From Cervus elaphus (lineage: Eukaryota > Chordata > Mammalia > Artiodactyla > Cervidae), in the NCBI RefSeq assembly GCF_910594005.1, contig NC_057818.1:11961501-12025500 (forward strand): a stretch of DNA of 64,000 nt, given 5' to 3'. A model generated the notes under the pieces. That model saw only the letters and a program-made list of their open reading frames with translations. It was not told the origin of the DNA and made no database searches. The position numbers and the translations under genes are program-made. Position 1 is the first letter of the stretch; each line of letters begins with the position of its first letter. Shown here piece after piece: positions 1 to 12,003 of this stretch.

Positions 1-193
1 AAAGTGAAAGTTGCTCAGTCGTGTCCAACTCTTTGCGACCCCACGGACTATACAGTCCATGGAATTCTCCAGGCCAAAATACTGGAGTGGGTAGCCTTTC
101 CCTTCTCCAGGGGATCTTCCCAACCCAGGATTCAACCCAGGGTCTCCTGCATTGCAGGCGGATTCTTTACCAATTGAACTATCAGGAAAGCCC
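1..193 (-). mobile_element. Bov-tA SINE, antisense
   Basis: Reads backwards through the typical ruminant SINE: the tail end (GTTGCTCAGTCGTGTCC) comes first, and the tRNA-like head ends in GGAAAGCCC. The left edge is cut by the window. Confidence 0.9.
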
Positions 194-1165
194 AGAAGGT
201 CTTCATAGCACTGTCCAACTTCAGCTTCTTCAGCATTACTGGTCAGGGCATAGACTTGGATTACTGTGATGTTGAATGGTTTGCCTTGGAAATGAATGGA
301 GGTCATTCTGTTGTTTTTGAGGTTGCACCCAAGTATTGTATTTCAGATTTTTTTGTTGACTGTGAGGGTTTTCCGTTTCTTCTATGGGATTCTTGCCCCC
401 AGTAATATATGATGGTCATCTGAATTAAATTTACCCGTTCCTGTCCATTTTAGTTTGCTGATTCCTAAGATGTCACTCTTGCTATCTCCTGCTGTGACCA
501 CATCCAGCACACCTTGATTCATGGACCTGACATCCCAGGTTTCTATGCGGTGATGTTCTGTACACCATCAGACTGTGCTTTCACCACCAGACACACCCAC
601 AGCTGAGCATTCTTTCCGCTTTGGTCCAGCCACTTCATTCTTTCTGGCGTGCTAAGTCACTTCAGTCATGTCCAGCTTTTTGTGACCCCATGGACTCTAG
701 CCCGCCAGGCTCCTCTGTCCATGGGATTATCCAGGCAAGAACACTGGAGTGAGTTGCCGTTCCCTCCTCCAGGGAGTCTTCCCGACCCAGGGATAGAACC
801 CACGTCTCTTATGTCTCATGCGTTGGTAGGCGTTTTCTTTACCATTGAGCCACCATTCTTTCTGGAGCTGTTAGTAATTGCTCTGTCCTCTTCTCTGGTA
901 GCATATTGGACACATTCCGACCTGGGGGACTCATCTTCTGGTGATCTTTTTGCCTTTTCATACTGTTCATGGTATTCTCTTAGCAAGAATGCTAAAGTGG
1001 TTTGTCGTTTCCTCCTCCAGTCAACCACATTTTGTCAGAACTCTCCACTGTGACTGATCCATCTTAGATGGCCCTGCATGTCATGGCTCATAGCTTCATT
1101 GAGTTACACAAGCCCCTCCATCACATCAAGGCTGTGATCTATGAAGGGGGCCAGAGTAATATTCC
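194..1165 (-). mobile_element. BovB LINE 5' portion, antisense, split by a SINE
   Basis: Both flanks of the SINE at 648-853 resemble the 5' half of a BovB element on the minus strand: endonuclease-coding part at 194-647 and upstream part at 866-1165. Only short broken frames remain. Assignment rests on recognising the family, so exact ends are approximate. Confidence 0.7.
648..853 (-). mobile_element. Bov-tA SINE with 12-bp target duplication
   Basis: Antisense SINE flanked by CATTCTTTCTGG at 636-647 and 854-865, a perfect target-site duplication. It interrupts the BovB copy, so it is younger than that copy. Confidence 0.9.
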
Positions 1166-1589
1166 ATTGTATTTATGTATCACATCTTTTTTTTTTTAAG
1201 TTTTTATTTTGTATTGGGGTATAGCAGATTAACAATGTTGAGATAGTTTCAAGTGAACTGGGAAGGAATTCAGCCATAGGTACACATATATCCACTCTCC
1301 CCCAAACTCCCCTCCCATCCAGGCTGCCACATAACATTGAGCAGAGCTCCCTGTGCTGTCCAGTAGGTTCTTGTTGGTTATCTGTTTTACGTATAGCTGT
1401 GTGTACCACGTCTTCTTTATCCAGTCTTCTGTTGATGGACATTTAGGTTGCTTCCATGTCTTGGCAGCCATGAACATTGTGGTGCATGTATCTTTTTTAA
1501 AATTTTTATTGGAGTATAGTTGACTTACAGTGTTGCAGTAGTTTTAGGTGGACAGCAAAGTGAATCAGCTATACATAAACATATACATA

Positions 1590-2035
1590 TTTGTTGTTCA
1601 ATCACTCAGTCATGTCTGACTCTTTGTGACCCCATGAACCACAGCACGCAAGGCTTCCCTGTCCATCACCAACTCCCGGAGTTTACTCAACCTCATGTCC
1701 ATTGAGTCGGTGATGCCATCCAACCATCTCATCCTCTGTCGCCCCCTCTCCTCATGCCCTTGATCTTTCCCAGCCTCAGGGTCTTTTCCAATGAGTCAGG
1801 TCTTCGCGTCAGGTGGCCAAAGTATTGGAGCTTCAGCATCAGTCTTTCCAATGAATATTCAGGGTTGATTTCCTTTAGGATGGACTGGTTTGATCTCCTT
1901 GTTCCAGAGGACTCTCAAGAGTCTTCTCCAACACCACAGTTCAAAAGCACCAATTCTTTAGCACTCAGCCTTGTTTATGTTCCAGCTCTCACATCCGTAC
2001 ATGAGCGCTGGAAAAACCATAGCTCTGACTGTGTG
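1590..2035 (-). mobile_element. BovB LINE 3' end, antisense
   Basis: Begins TTGTTGTTCAATCACTCAG and reads back through the BovB 3' end, including the CATCCAACCATCTCATCCTC block shared with the copy at 52.5-54.7 kb in opposite orientation. It sits inside L1 sequence. Confidence 0.85.
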
Positions 2036-2287
2036 GACACACACACATCCACCCCTTTTCAGATCTTTTCCCCATGTAGGCCATTACCAAGTACTGAGTG
2101 GGGCTCCCGGTGCTGCAGGAGGTCCTGATCAGTTCATCTGTTTCACATGTGGTGGCCTGTGCACGTCAGTCCCAATCGCCAATGTATCCCGCCCCCACCT
2201 CACCACACCCTGGTAACCAGAAGTTTTTTTTCTACCTCTGTGACCCTGTTTCTGTTTTGTAAATAAGTTCAGTTGTACTCTTTTTAT

Positions 2288-2662
2288 TTGTTGTTCAGTC
2301 ATGTCCAACTCTCTGCGTCCCCATGGACTGTAGCCCGCCAGGCTTCCCTGGCCTTCATTATCTCCCGGAGCTCACTCAAACTCATGTCTATTGAGTCAGT
2401 GATGCCATCCAACCATCTCATCCTCTGTCACCCTCTTCTCCTCCTGCCCTCAGTCTCTCCCCAGCATCAGGGTCTTTTCCAATGAGTCAGCTGTTTGCAT
2501 CAGGTGGCCAGAGTATTGGAGCTTCAGCATCAGTCCTTCCAATGAATATTCAGGACTGATTCCTTTTAGAGTGGACTGATTGGATCTCCTTGCAGTCCAA
2601 GGGACTCTCAAGAGTCTTCTCCAGCACCACAGTTCGAAAGCATCCATTCTTTGGCTCTCAGC
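2288..2662 (-). mobile_element. BovB LINE 3' end, antisense (second copy)
   Basis: Starts GTTGTTCAGTCATGTCC and covers the same 3' segment as the copy 700 bp to the left. L1 sequence resumes around 2665, so this is an independent insertion or a duplicated block. Confidence 0.85.
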
Positions 2663-3030
2663 CTTCTTTATTCCACATGTAAGCAGTATTATGTAACATT
2701 TGTCTTTTTCTGACATTTGTCACTCAGTATGACAATCTGTGGGTCCATCCATGTCACTGCAAATGACATTATTTTGTTTTTTTTTTTTAATGGCTGACAT
2801 TCCATTGTATACATGCACCACATCTTCTTTAGCCAGTCCTCTGTTGATGGACATCTAGGTTGCTTCCATGTCCTGGCTGTTGTAAACACTGCCGCAGTGA
2901 ACATTGGGGTGCATGTATCTTTTTGAATTATGCCTTTTTTATGGAATATGCCCAGGAGAGGAATTTCTGGGTCATATGGTAGCTCTGTTTCTGGTTTTTC
3001 AAGGAACCTCCCTACCGTTCTCCATAGTGG

Positions 3031-3168
3031 CTGTGTGTGCGCGCTCAGTCATGTCTGATTCTTTGTGACCCCGTGGACTGTACCCACCAGGCTCCTCTGT
3101 CTGTGGTATTTTTCTGGCAAGGAGACTAGCAAGTGGATTCTTTGCCACTGAGCCACCTGGGAAGCCCA
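3031..3168 (-). mobile_element. Truncated Bov-tA SINE in L1
   Basis: Antisense SINE ending in GCCACCTGGGAAGCC. CATAGTGGCT occurs directly before and after it and looks like a target-site duplication. Confidence 0.85.
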
Positions 3169-4084
3169 TAGTGGCTATCCCAGTTTACTTTTCCACCAGC
3201 AGTGTAGGAGGCTCCCCTGTTCTCCACACCCTCTCCAGCATTTATTGTTTGTAGATATTTGATGATGGCCATTATAACTGGTGTGAGGTGGTATCCCATT
3301 GTCGTTTTGATTTGCATTTCTTTAACAATTAGTGATGTTGAGCATCTTTTCATATGCTTTTTGGTTATCTGGTTGTCTTCTTTGGAGAAATATCTGTTTA
3401 GGTTTTCTTCCCACTTTTTGATTAGGTTGTTTGCTTCTTTTCGATATTGAGCTGCATGAGCTGTTTGTATATTTTGGAGATTAGTCCCTTGTCTGTCACA
3501 TCATTTGCAAGTTTTTTCTCTCAGTCTGTGAGGATTGTCTTTTTGTTTAGTGTATGGTTTCCTTTGCTGTGCAAGAGCTTTTGAGTTTACTTTGGTCCTG
3601 GTTTCTTTTTTGTTATTTTTCATTACTCTAGGAGGGGCATCAAAAAAGATATTGCTGCGATTTAACACAAAGAGTGCTCTGCCTGTGTTTTCCTCTGAGA
3701 GTTTTATAGTGTTTGGCCTTACATTTAGGTCTTTGATCCATTTTGAGTTTTTGTATGGTGTTAGAGAATGTTCTAATTTCATTCTTCTAAACTGCTGTCC
3801 AGTTTTCCCAGAATGACTTATTGATGAGACTATCTTCCCCCATTGTATGTTCCTACCTCCTTTGTCATGGATTAATTGACTATAGGTGAGTGGGTTTATT
3901 TCTGGGCTTTCTGTCCTATTCCTTTGAGCTATATTTCTGTTTTTCTTGCCAGTATCATACTCTTGATGGCTGTAGCTTTGTAGTTTAGCCTGAAGTCAGG
4001 GAGCCTGATTCCTTCAGCTCTGTTTTTCTTTCTCAAAATCGCTCTGGCTATTCAGGGTCTTTTGTGTTTCTACTTAAGGTTTTT

Positions 4085-4412
4085 TGTTTTTTTTTTTAAA
4101 TTTTTGGCTGTTCTGGGTCTTCGGTGCTGCACACGGGCTTTCTCTAGTTGTGGCAAGCAGACGCTACTCTCTCGTTGTGTGGGGGCCTCTCACTGCAGTG
4201 GCTTCTCTTGTTTCAGAGCACGAACTCTGGCCCCCAGCTGTGGCACGCGGTCTCAGGTTGTGGCTCCCAGGCCCCAGAGCACAAGCTCAATGGCTGTGGC
4301 ACGCGGTCTTAGCTGCTTCACGGCATGGGGGATCTTCCTGGAGCAGGGCCGGAACCCGCGTCCCCTGCATTGGCAGGTGGTCTTAACCACTGGCCCACCA
4401 AGGAAGGCCTTC
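4085..4412 (-). mobile_element. tRNA-derived cetartiodactyl SINE (CHR type), antisense
   Basis: Starts with a T-rich tract and TTTTGGCTGTTCTGGGTCTT, then the long GC-rich body with TGGCACGCGGTCTTAGCTGC, and ends in GGCCCACCAAGGAAGGCC. L1 sequence resumes immediately after. The family name is from memory. Confidence 0.75.
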
Positions 4413-4556
4413 CATTCAGATTTAAAATTTTTTTGTTCTAGTTCTGTGAAAAATACCATTGGTGATTTGATAGGAATCACATTGGATCTGTAGATTGCCT
4501 TGGATAGTTTGTTCATTTTGGCAGTATTGATTCTGTATCTTTGCTCCTGAATCTAC

Positions 4557-6535
4557 TGTACCTATAGTTTTTATCATCATTATTTTCTACTTCCTGTTTC
4601 CATAGGTTTTTTGTTGTTACTGTAGTTTTTCATACGTGAAATAGAATGCCTAAATTTTTTTGGATAATGAAGTGTAGAAATCTACCTTTGAATGATACTT
4701 TCACTGTAGTGATAGATTTCAGAATGTAGTATTTCCTCTCTGAATATCCTTTAATGGTTTTTTATGTCCTCACTCATTTCCTGGTATTAGGATAAAACCA
4801 AGTGACCAGTAGTTTGTATTCTAGTTTTGTTGTTGTTTTCTTTTAACATGCTGAGATTTCTTCACTACATAGTATTTTGTTTTCTAAATTACCCCATGGA
4901 TACTTGAGAAGATGATGTGGGTCATACTTAAAGAATATAAAATCTGAACATAGTTATCCCTTCTTTGTTATGAAACATGTTGTTAAAAAGACAACTTTGT
5001 ATAAAGGTAAAATTGTCTCTTGTATGGTTATGAAATGAACACATGTGAAAGATTTTATTTGACTCATTAATGTGAGAACCAGTAAAACGTTAAACTGGCT
5101 CCAAGGAGAATTCAAAGAACATTTGCCATACATAAGACAACAGGAACTCTGAGACGAATCTGTGGATAAATACAGTCAGTTGCATTCTACCAGGCAAAAT
5201 TCATATGCATTTCTGTGGATAGGAATTATTTGCATTACTGTCAACTATTTATATGCTAGAGTTTTAAAAGTAGCTCCAAAACAAGGAAAGACCTAGATAA
5301 CCCAGAAGAGTGTATTGGACAAGGAACCCACTCATCTTTTTTTTTTTTTTGCCTATTTCACATTTTCTCAATAATGCCATTTACAGTAGACATTTATTGT
5401 TTGTAATTTATCTGTTTTGTGGGACTCTGTTGGGCTAGTTTCTCACACTGAATTTTATTTTGTCATTTAACTTTTGTAATTCTAACATTTTTCTTCCTGT
5501 ATATTTAGCCATGCTGTTTGGTGCCTATAGACCTTGTTGTCATATTTTTGTTATGTAAATAATACACATTCAATATTCAAAATGTAGAAAGTAGAGAAAA
5601 ATACAAAGAAAAATTCCAAACCACTTCTAATTCCTACTATCTAACCTCTGTTACCCTTTTAGTTAATAGTTGATTTCATTGAGCCTGTTTTTTTTCTTAT
5701 GTGGATTTCTCTAATACACGTAAAATCACTTTGCATACAGATTTTTTTTGCTTTTTTTTCACCTAGCATTTTAACAAACATTTCCCGTATTATTCAAACT
5801 GCATAAAAGTATTTTAAATATTCTTACTTAAATTTACATGTTTTTCTTCTTTTGTTGGGATGTTAGATTATGTCCAGGTTTTTGGCTCCTATCAATCAAC
5901 ACTGTAACCTTGGGACATAAATATTTGTCCACATTTGCATTATTTCTTAAGGATAGATGTTCAAAAGTGAAGAATTACTGGGCAGTGGAAGTCTCTCGAT
6001 ACGAAGCAGAATTGCCTTACAAAGTGGTTATATCTGTTTGCCTCCCCACAACCATCCGTAGAGCCGTAGCCTCTCCTGGTGCGCGGAGGTTTCGTAACGC
6101 ACAAAGATTTAATAATGTCATGTCCTTGTAATGCATTATGCCTTTTGTCATTTATTCTTACCCTTATCTTATGTAATACTTTCCCATTTAAATTCTTCTC
6201 GATCATGATATTGCAACTTGTCTTAGTCATTTGATCAAATTTGGTAGCCGAGTCTTTGCACAGGCTTTTCTTTACAAATCCTTGAGTGCTCTTTCGCTTG
6301 ACATATGCCTGCATCCTGCTTAATCAAATCTGGGACAGTGCCTTTACCTGGGGCAGTTTAGGTGGACTGTCTTCATTGTTATGATCTATCAGGCCTGGCT
6401 GCTGTCATAGTCTCATATGCTTCCCGTTTTTTTATGATCCTTCTTCTTTTCTGACATTTCACCTTTGGGTAGTCTGCTTTGTTTAGTACGTTGATTACGA
6501 TTTCAAAGTCACTATACCTGGGACTTTCTAAATGA
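4557..6535. other. AT-rich NECAB2 intron, probably old LINE remains at about 5560-6090
   Basis: No exon, promoter or intact frame is visible. Around 5560-6090 the text (ATTACTGGGCAGTGGAAG context) resembles the decayed antisense 3' part of an ancient L1-like element. The rest is unassigned AT-rich intron. Confidence 0.45.
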
Positions 6536-6536
6536 A

Positions 6537-6728
6537 AGAAAAAGTGTTAGTTGCTCAGTCATGTCTGACTCTCTGCGAACCCATGGATTGTAGTCTGCCA
6601 GGCTCCTCTGTCCATGGGATTCTCTAGGCAAGAATATTGGAGTGGGTTGCCATTCCCTTCTTCAGGGATCAAACCCAGGTCTCCTGCTTGGCAGGCAGAT
6701 TCTTTACCGTCTGAGCCACCAGGGAAGG
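6537..6728 (-). mobile_element. Bov-tA SINE, antisense
   Basis: Runs from GTTGCTCAGTCATGTCTGAC to GAGCCACCAGGGAAGG, a nearly full antisense copy. Confidence 0.88.
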
Positions 6729-7382
6729 GACTTCTAAAATATACATTATTAACACTGTTAATCCTATTTTTATACCTGGCTAATAAAAAACACTTTCTCT
6801 TCTCTCTTGTGAAATTAAAAGATTTGTTAAGATGACTGGCTATTTTTTCCATTGTTTCTCACTCTTTATTGACTTAATCCAATCTGATTTAAATTTAATT
6901 ATTAGTGGCTCATATTTTTATTTCCTGATCTTGGTAACCTTCATTTTAATTTGGGTGATCCCCCTCACTTTTGTCCACAACTTCCATACTTTCTCTCGTT
7001 CAATCCTAGGAGATTTGGGAGAAACTCCTGGGCATTCTTTGCTGGAAAGGTGCTCATCTGATAAACTTCCAGAGATATGCAGATTTCTGAAGGTCTCTCT
7101 GTTCTGCATGTTAGTAACCTGTCCACAGAAAGCAGACTTCCCAACTCTGACTGTCTCCCTCTAGAATCAGTGGTGCTGGCCTATGGGCTGAGGCATCAGT
7201 GATGGTGGAGGGCAGGACTCTACAAGCTACATTTTTACTCTTTTGAAAATAACTTGCCTTTTTTTCATTCAACCAGCCAGTTACATTTATTGACCCCTGA
7301 CTGCATCCTGAATCTCTTATCTGGGTGCTTTTAATGCACCCATCTAAGCTCATTTTTTCTGCTTGATGGCTTCTGGCAGCTT

Positions 7383-7413
<31 letters not shown>

Positions 7414-8510
7414 CTTCAGTTTCTTTTACTTTGCTGTGTCTTGTTCTTTGGGGGCCATTTGCTTGTCCAGCGCCCATTGATCTGGATCGCGTGTGAGTTC
7501 AGCCATCTGCTGGGAAGGGTAATTGATCAGGGAGGTACATCTGGCGGCCAGAATCTGGCGTGCATCCTGCCATCGGCTCATCCAAGTCGTCGGGGCTGCC
7601 TCCAGCACCCCTGGTCTGATGGTTGGCGCAGGAGGAGCCCCCCCCAGCCTCCCTGCCTGAGGCTGCCTGTCCTCTGGCCTGTCTTCACCTCCCACCTGTA
7701 TTCCCTGCCCCCCTGGCCCTGGCCTCCATTTCTCAGTCTCTCTGTCTCTAGCCATGGTTCCCTTGTGCCATTACTGCTAATTAATTCCCAGTCAGAGTGA
7801 TTGATGGTTTAATTTTCTTTCCCTGAGAACCCTGTTTTTCCTCGCCTGGCCAGGGACTGGGCAGACTCCCAAGGTGCTGGGGCAGGTGGCTCAGGAGAGT
7901 GGGGTCTTGGCAGGGGAGGTCAGATGGAGCCGCACGGGGCTTGAAGGGTCCAAGCCCCTCAGCTCAGCGTTATTTCCATCACCGTCACCCTGGAGTGACC
8001 TGGCTGAGCCAGAGCCTTCTCCTGCCCACATTCGAGTCTCAAAGCCAAAAGACACTCATCCCCATCCAAGAGCCTTGAGCGATGCCCCTGCTGCAGACTC
8101 TCGACAAGAGAGGAAATTGTTTCACATCACAGGGCAACATCAGTGGGAAACCCTCTTCATCTTATGCCCAGAGTTCCTCCTCTTGTGGCCGCCAGCTCCC
8201 CTCTCTCTGCCCCCAGACTCCCCCCTGCTCCCCTCCCTCTGAGGACTGAGTCTCAGGCACTTTCTTGAGAGACAGTTTAATCCATCCTGCCGCTCTGGCT
8301 TCTCTTCCCTCACTTCTCTGAGTAGCAGCAGGAATGCCCAGCGCCCACAGAGTCCACCTTTAAAAAAAAAAAAAAAACAAATTTTAATTATTTATTTAAG
8401 GGACATATGGAACATTTAGGAGATTCATTAACAAGAGAGACAGTGTCTCGCTGTGTTGACCAGACTAGGGCGCAGTGGTTATTGACAGGCTCAACCCCAT
8501 TACTGATCAG
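6729..8510. other. NECAB2 intron without recognised exon
   Basis: Contains a pure CT microsatellite (7383-7405) running into T9, a GC-rich unique stretch (7420-8340) and an A-rich tract at about 8360. I searched it for the exon preceding VYEGG (expected to end in a GYTKK-like segment) and found none. Confidence 0.6.
7381..7413. repeat. (CT)n then poly(T) microsatellite
   Basis: TTT then about 11 CT units then a run of T, an uninterrupted simple repeat. Confidence 0.9.
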
Positions 8511-9207
8511 TGCAGGAGGGTTTTCTTTTTTTATTGAAATAGAGTTGACTTACAATGTTGTTGTGTTGTTTCTGGTGTACCGCAGGAGGATTCAGTTATA
8601 TATATACATATATATTTTCATGTTCTTTTCTATTCTGGTTCATCACAGGATATTGAATATATTTCCCTGAGCTATGCAGTAGGATCTGGTTGTTCATCCA
8701 TCCCATATGACACAGTTTGCATCTGCTAACCCCAAACTCCCAAACCACCCTCTCATGCCTCCCCTCCCCCTTGGCAATGACAAGTCTGTTCTGTATGCCT
8801 GTGAATCTGTTTTGTTTCACAAATAAGTTCATTTGTGTTATATTCTAGATTTTACATAATAAGTAATACTTGTCTTTCTACCTTACTTCACTTAGTATGA
8901 TAATCCCTAGATAATCTCTGCAAACGGCATGAATACTGCATTGTTTTTTTATGACTGAGTAGTATTCTATTGTGTATATATATGCCACATCTTCTTTATC
9001 TAGTCATCTGTTGATGGCCAATGAGATTGTTCCCATGTCTTGGTTATTATAAATGTACTGCTATGAACATAGGGGTACATGTATCTTTTCAAATTCTAGT
9101 TTTGTCTGGGTATATGCCCAGGAGTGGGGTTGCTGGATCATACGGTAGCTCTGTTTTTAGTTTTTTAAGGGCCCTCCATATATTTTCCATAGGGGCTACA
9201 CCAGCTT

Positions 9208-9524
9208 GGGGCTTCCCTGACAGCATAGCTGGTAAAGAATCCGCCTGCAATGCAGGAGACCCCGGTTCAATTCCTGGGTCAGGAAGCTCCGCTGGAGAAG
9301 GGATAGGCTACCCACTCCAGTATTCTTGGGCTTCCCTGGTGGCTCAGCTGGTAAAGAATCCCCCTGCAACGTGGGAGACCTGGGTTCAGTCCCTGGGTTG
9401 GGAAGATCCCCTGGAGAAGGGAAAGGCTACCCACTCCAGTATTGTGGCCTGGAGATTCTGTGGACTGTATAGTCCGTGGGGTCGCAAAGAGTTGGACACG
9501 ACTGAGCGACTTTCACTTTCACTC
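9208..9524 (+). mobile_element. Dimeric Bov-tA SINE with single target duplication
   Basis: Two tRNA-like heads (GGGCTTCCCTG at 9208 and GGGCTTCCCTGG at 9328) precede one shared 3' tail ending CGACTTTCACTTTCACT. ACACCAGCTT flanks the whole unit at 9198-9207 and 9525-9534, so it inserted as one piece. Confidence 0.88.
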
Positions 9525-10394
9525 ACACCAGCTTACTTTCCCGCCAACAGTGTGGGAGGGTTCCCTTGTCTCCACACCATCTCCAGCGTTCGTTACTTGT
9601 GGACTTTTTGATGATGGCCATTCTGACTGGTGTGAGGTGGTACCTCACTGTAGTTTTGATTTGAGTTTCTCTGATAATTAGTGATGTTGAGCATCTTTTC
9701 ATTTACCTACTGACTATCTGTATTTCTTCCTTGGAGAAATGTCTGTTTAGGTCTTCTGCCCGTTTTTTGATCGGGTTGTTTGTTTTCTTGTTGTTGAGTT
9801 GTGTGAGTTGTTTGTGCATTTTGGAGCTTAAACCCTTGTCGGGCTCAACATTTGCAAACATTTTCTCCATCCTGTGGGCTGTCTTGTCACTTTTTGATGG
9901 TTTCCTTTGCTGTGCAAAAGCTTGATTACATCTCATTTGCGTATTTTTATTTTTAATTTCTGTTGCCTTAGGAGACGAGCCTCAGAAAACATGGGTACGA
10001 TTGATGTCAGAGAATGTTTTGTCTGTGCTCTCTTCTAGGAGTTTTATGGTGTCATGTGTTGTGTTTGAGTTTATTTTTGTGCCTGATGAGAGGTTGTGTA
10101 CTAACTTCATTGATGTACATGCAGCTGTCCCGCTTTCCCAGCACCGTGACGTGCTGAGGTGATGGTCTTTTTCCCATTATATATTCTTGCCTCCTTTTTC
10201 GGACATTAATTGACCATAAGTCCTTTTTCCCCCCTAGGGCTCTCTGTTCTGTGCCACTGATCCATATGTCTTTCTGTGCCCATATCACAGTTTTTATTAC
10301 TGTAACCTTGCAGCACTGTCTGAGGTCTGGGTGAGTTATATGTCCTGCTTTGTTTTTTTCTTCCCTCAGAATTGCTTTGGCAGTTCTGGGTCTT

Positions 10395-11395
10395 TTATTT
10401 GTTACTGTTCAGTCGCTAAGTCATGTTTGACTCTTTCTGACCCCATGAACTGCAGCACACCAGGCTTCTCTGTCCTTCACCATCTCCTTGAGTTTGCTCA
10501 AACTCATGTCCATTGAGTCGGTGATGCCATCCCACCATCTGATTCTCTGTTGCCCCCTTCTCCTCCTGCCCTCAATCTTTCCCAGCATCAGGGTCTTTTC
10601 CAGTGAGTTGTCTCTTCACATCAGGTGGCCAAAGTATTGGAGCTTCAGCTTCAACATCAGTCCTTCCAGTGCATTGAATAGGGTTGATTTCCTTTAGGAT
10701 GGACTGATTTGATCTCCTTTCACTCCAAAGGACTCTCAAGAGTCTTTTCCAACACCACAGTTCAAAAGCATCAATTCTGTGGCACTCGGCCTTCTTTGTG
10801 GTCCAACTCTCACATCCATACATGACTACAGGAAGAACCACAGCTTTGACTATATGGACCTTTGTCAGCAAAGTGATGTCTCTGCTTTTTAATATGCTAT
10901 CTAGGTTTGTCATAGCTTTTCTTCCAAGGAGCAAGCGTCTTTTAATTTCTTGGCTGCAGTCACTGTCTGCAGTGATTTTGGAGCCCCAGAAAATAAAGTC
11001 TGTCACTGTTCCCACTTTTTCCCCATCTATTTGCCGTGAAGTGATGGGACTGGATGCTATGAACTTAGGTTTTTAAATGTTGAGTTTTAAACAAGTTTTT
11101 TCACTCTCCTCTTTCACCTTCATTAAGAGACTCTTTAGTTCGTCTTCACTTTCTGCCACTAGAGTGGTGTATCATCTGCATACCTAAGGTTGTTGATACT
11201 TCTCCCCACAATCTTGATCCCAGGATGTGATTCATCTGGCCTGGCATTTTCCATGATGTACTCTGCATACAAGTTTAAATAAACTGGGTGGCAGGTTAAA
11301 TACGTTAAATATACAGCCTTGAAGTACTCCTTTCCCAATTTTGAACCAGTCTGTTGTTCCATCTTTGGTTCTAACTGTTGCTTTTTGACCTGAAT
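10395..11395 (-). mobile_element. BovB LINE, antisense, 3' end with reverse transcriptase remains
   Basis: Starts TTACTGTTCAGTCGCTAAG. The minus strand encodes pieces of an RTE-type reverse transcriptase, including INNLRYADDTP near 11165 (the YADD catalytic motif) and MYGCESWTTKKAE near 10800. Frames are broken and the copy is 5' truncated. L1 sequence follows on the left and right. Confidence 0.85.
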
Positions 11396-11564
11396 ATAGG
11401 AGTCCTTATGGTTTTCTATACATAGTATCATGTTGTCTGCAGAGAGTGACAGCTTTACCCCTTCCCTTCCATTTCGGATACCTTTTCGTTTTCTTGTCTG
11501 ATGGCTGTGGCTCGACTTCCAATACCACGCTGAGTAGAAGTGGCCTCCACCGTCTCTACTGTAA

Positions 11565-11605
11565 TCACCATCGCCGCCACCATCACCAGCACTGTCGTCG
11601 TCATC
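11565..11605. repeat. CAC/CAT-rich trinucleotide-like tract
   Basis: Imperfect run of ATCACC, GCCACC and ATCATC-type triplets between the L1 end and the NECAB2 exon. Confidence 0.7.
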
Positions 11606-11866
11606 TTTATCAGAGCAGCTGCCGTTCACAGGGCATTTGCTGTGTGACAGCCACGGTGCTGAGCCTCTTATGTACCTTCTGCCTTCCAGTCCTCAATGCA
11701 GTGTTGTAGATACTGCGGTTTCTGTTGTGGCCCAAACCTTGGGCTCTGAGTCTGTAGCCCCTGCCTTCCCGCAGGAGCCCTGGGAGGGTGCAAAGCATGA
11801 CCCCAAGTCGGGGTGTCAGACCCCTCGTCAGCCCCTCTCCCTCTGTGCCCCTCCCTCCCTCCACAG

Positions 11867-12003
11867 GTGTACGAGGGCGGGAGCCACGTGGACCAGTTTG
11901 TGACGCGCTTCCTCCTGAAGGAGACGGCCAACCAGATCCAGTCCCTGCTGAGCTCGGTCGAGAGCGCGGTGGAGGCCATCGAAGAGCAGACCAGCCAGAT
12001 CCG
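11867..12003 (+). CDS. NECAB2: NECAB2 exon encoding the NECAB homology region
   Basis: The acceptor is a long pyrimidine run ending CCTCCACAG just before GTGTACGAG, so the exon starts in phase 0. It encodes VYEGGSHVDQFVTRFLLKET and continues ANQIQSLLSSVESAVEAIEE, ending SQI plus two bases of an Arg codon. The helical, Glu/Ser/Gln-rich character fits the conserved segment between EF hands and ABM domain in NECAB proteins. The donor GTGCGC is poor beyond the GT. Confidence 0.95.

Larger units (their letters stand above)
1186..4556 (-). mobile_element. Antisense L1 stack (two 3' ends plus ORF2 remains)
   Basis: A poly(T) start at about 1188 and a second L1 3' end at about 1498 are followed by antisense L1 3' UTR and ORF2 sequence running to about 4556. 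It is interrupted by BovB pieces (about 1590-2035 and 2288-2662), a Bov SINE (3031-3168) and a tRNA-derived SINE (4085-4412). The ORF2 strand is recognisable around 3200-4060 and 4412-4540, but no intact frame survives. Confidence 0.8.
8515..11545 (-). mobile_element. Antisense L1 with nested SINE dimer and BovB
   Basis: Starts at the 3' end (TTTTTTTATTGAAATAGAG) and reads back through 3' UTR and ORF2 until about 11545. It is broken by the SINE at 9208-9524 and the BovB at about 10395-11395. L1 sequence on either side of both insertions is continuous in register, showing one original copy. Confidence 0.82.

Noticed and set aside
7363..7800. 145-residue hydrophobic frame beginning in a CT repeat
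   Set aside because: The hydrophobic start comes from the CT/T microsatellite. No homology or splice support.
9208..9400. tRNA-like sequence with internal promoter boxes
   Set aside because: This is the tRNA-derived head of a Bov-tA SINE, not a tRNA gene. The same applies to the other SINE heads in the window.
1..11866. Searched for the upstream NECAB2 exons (EF hands and the segment before VYEGG)
   Set aside because: No exon-like sequence with matching phase was found, so they are taken to lie outside the window.
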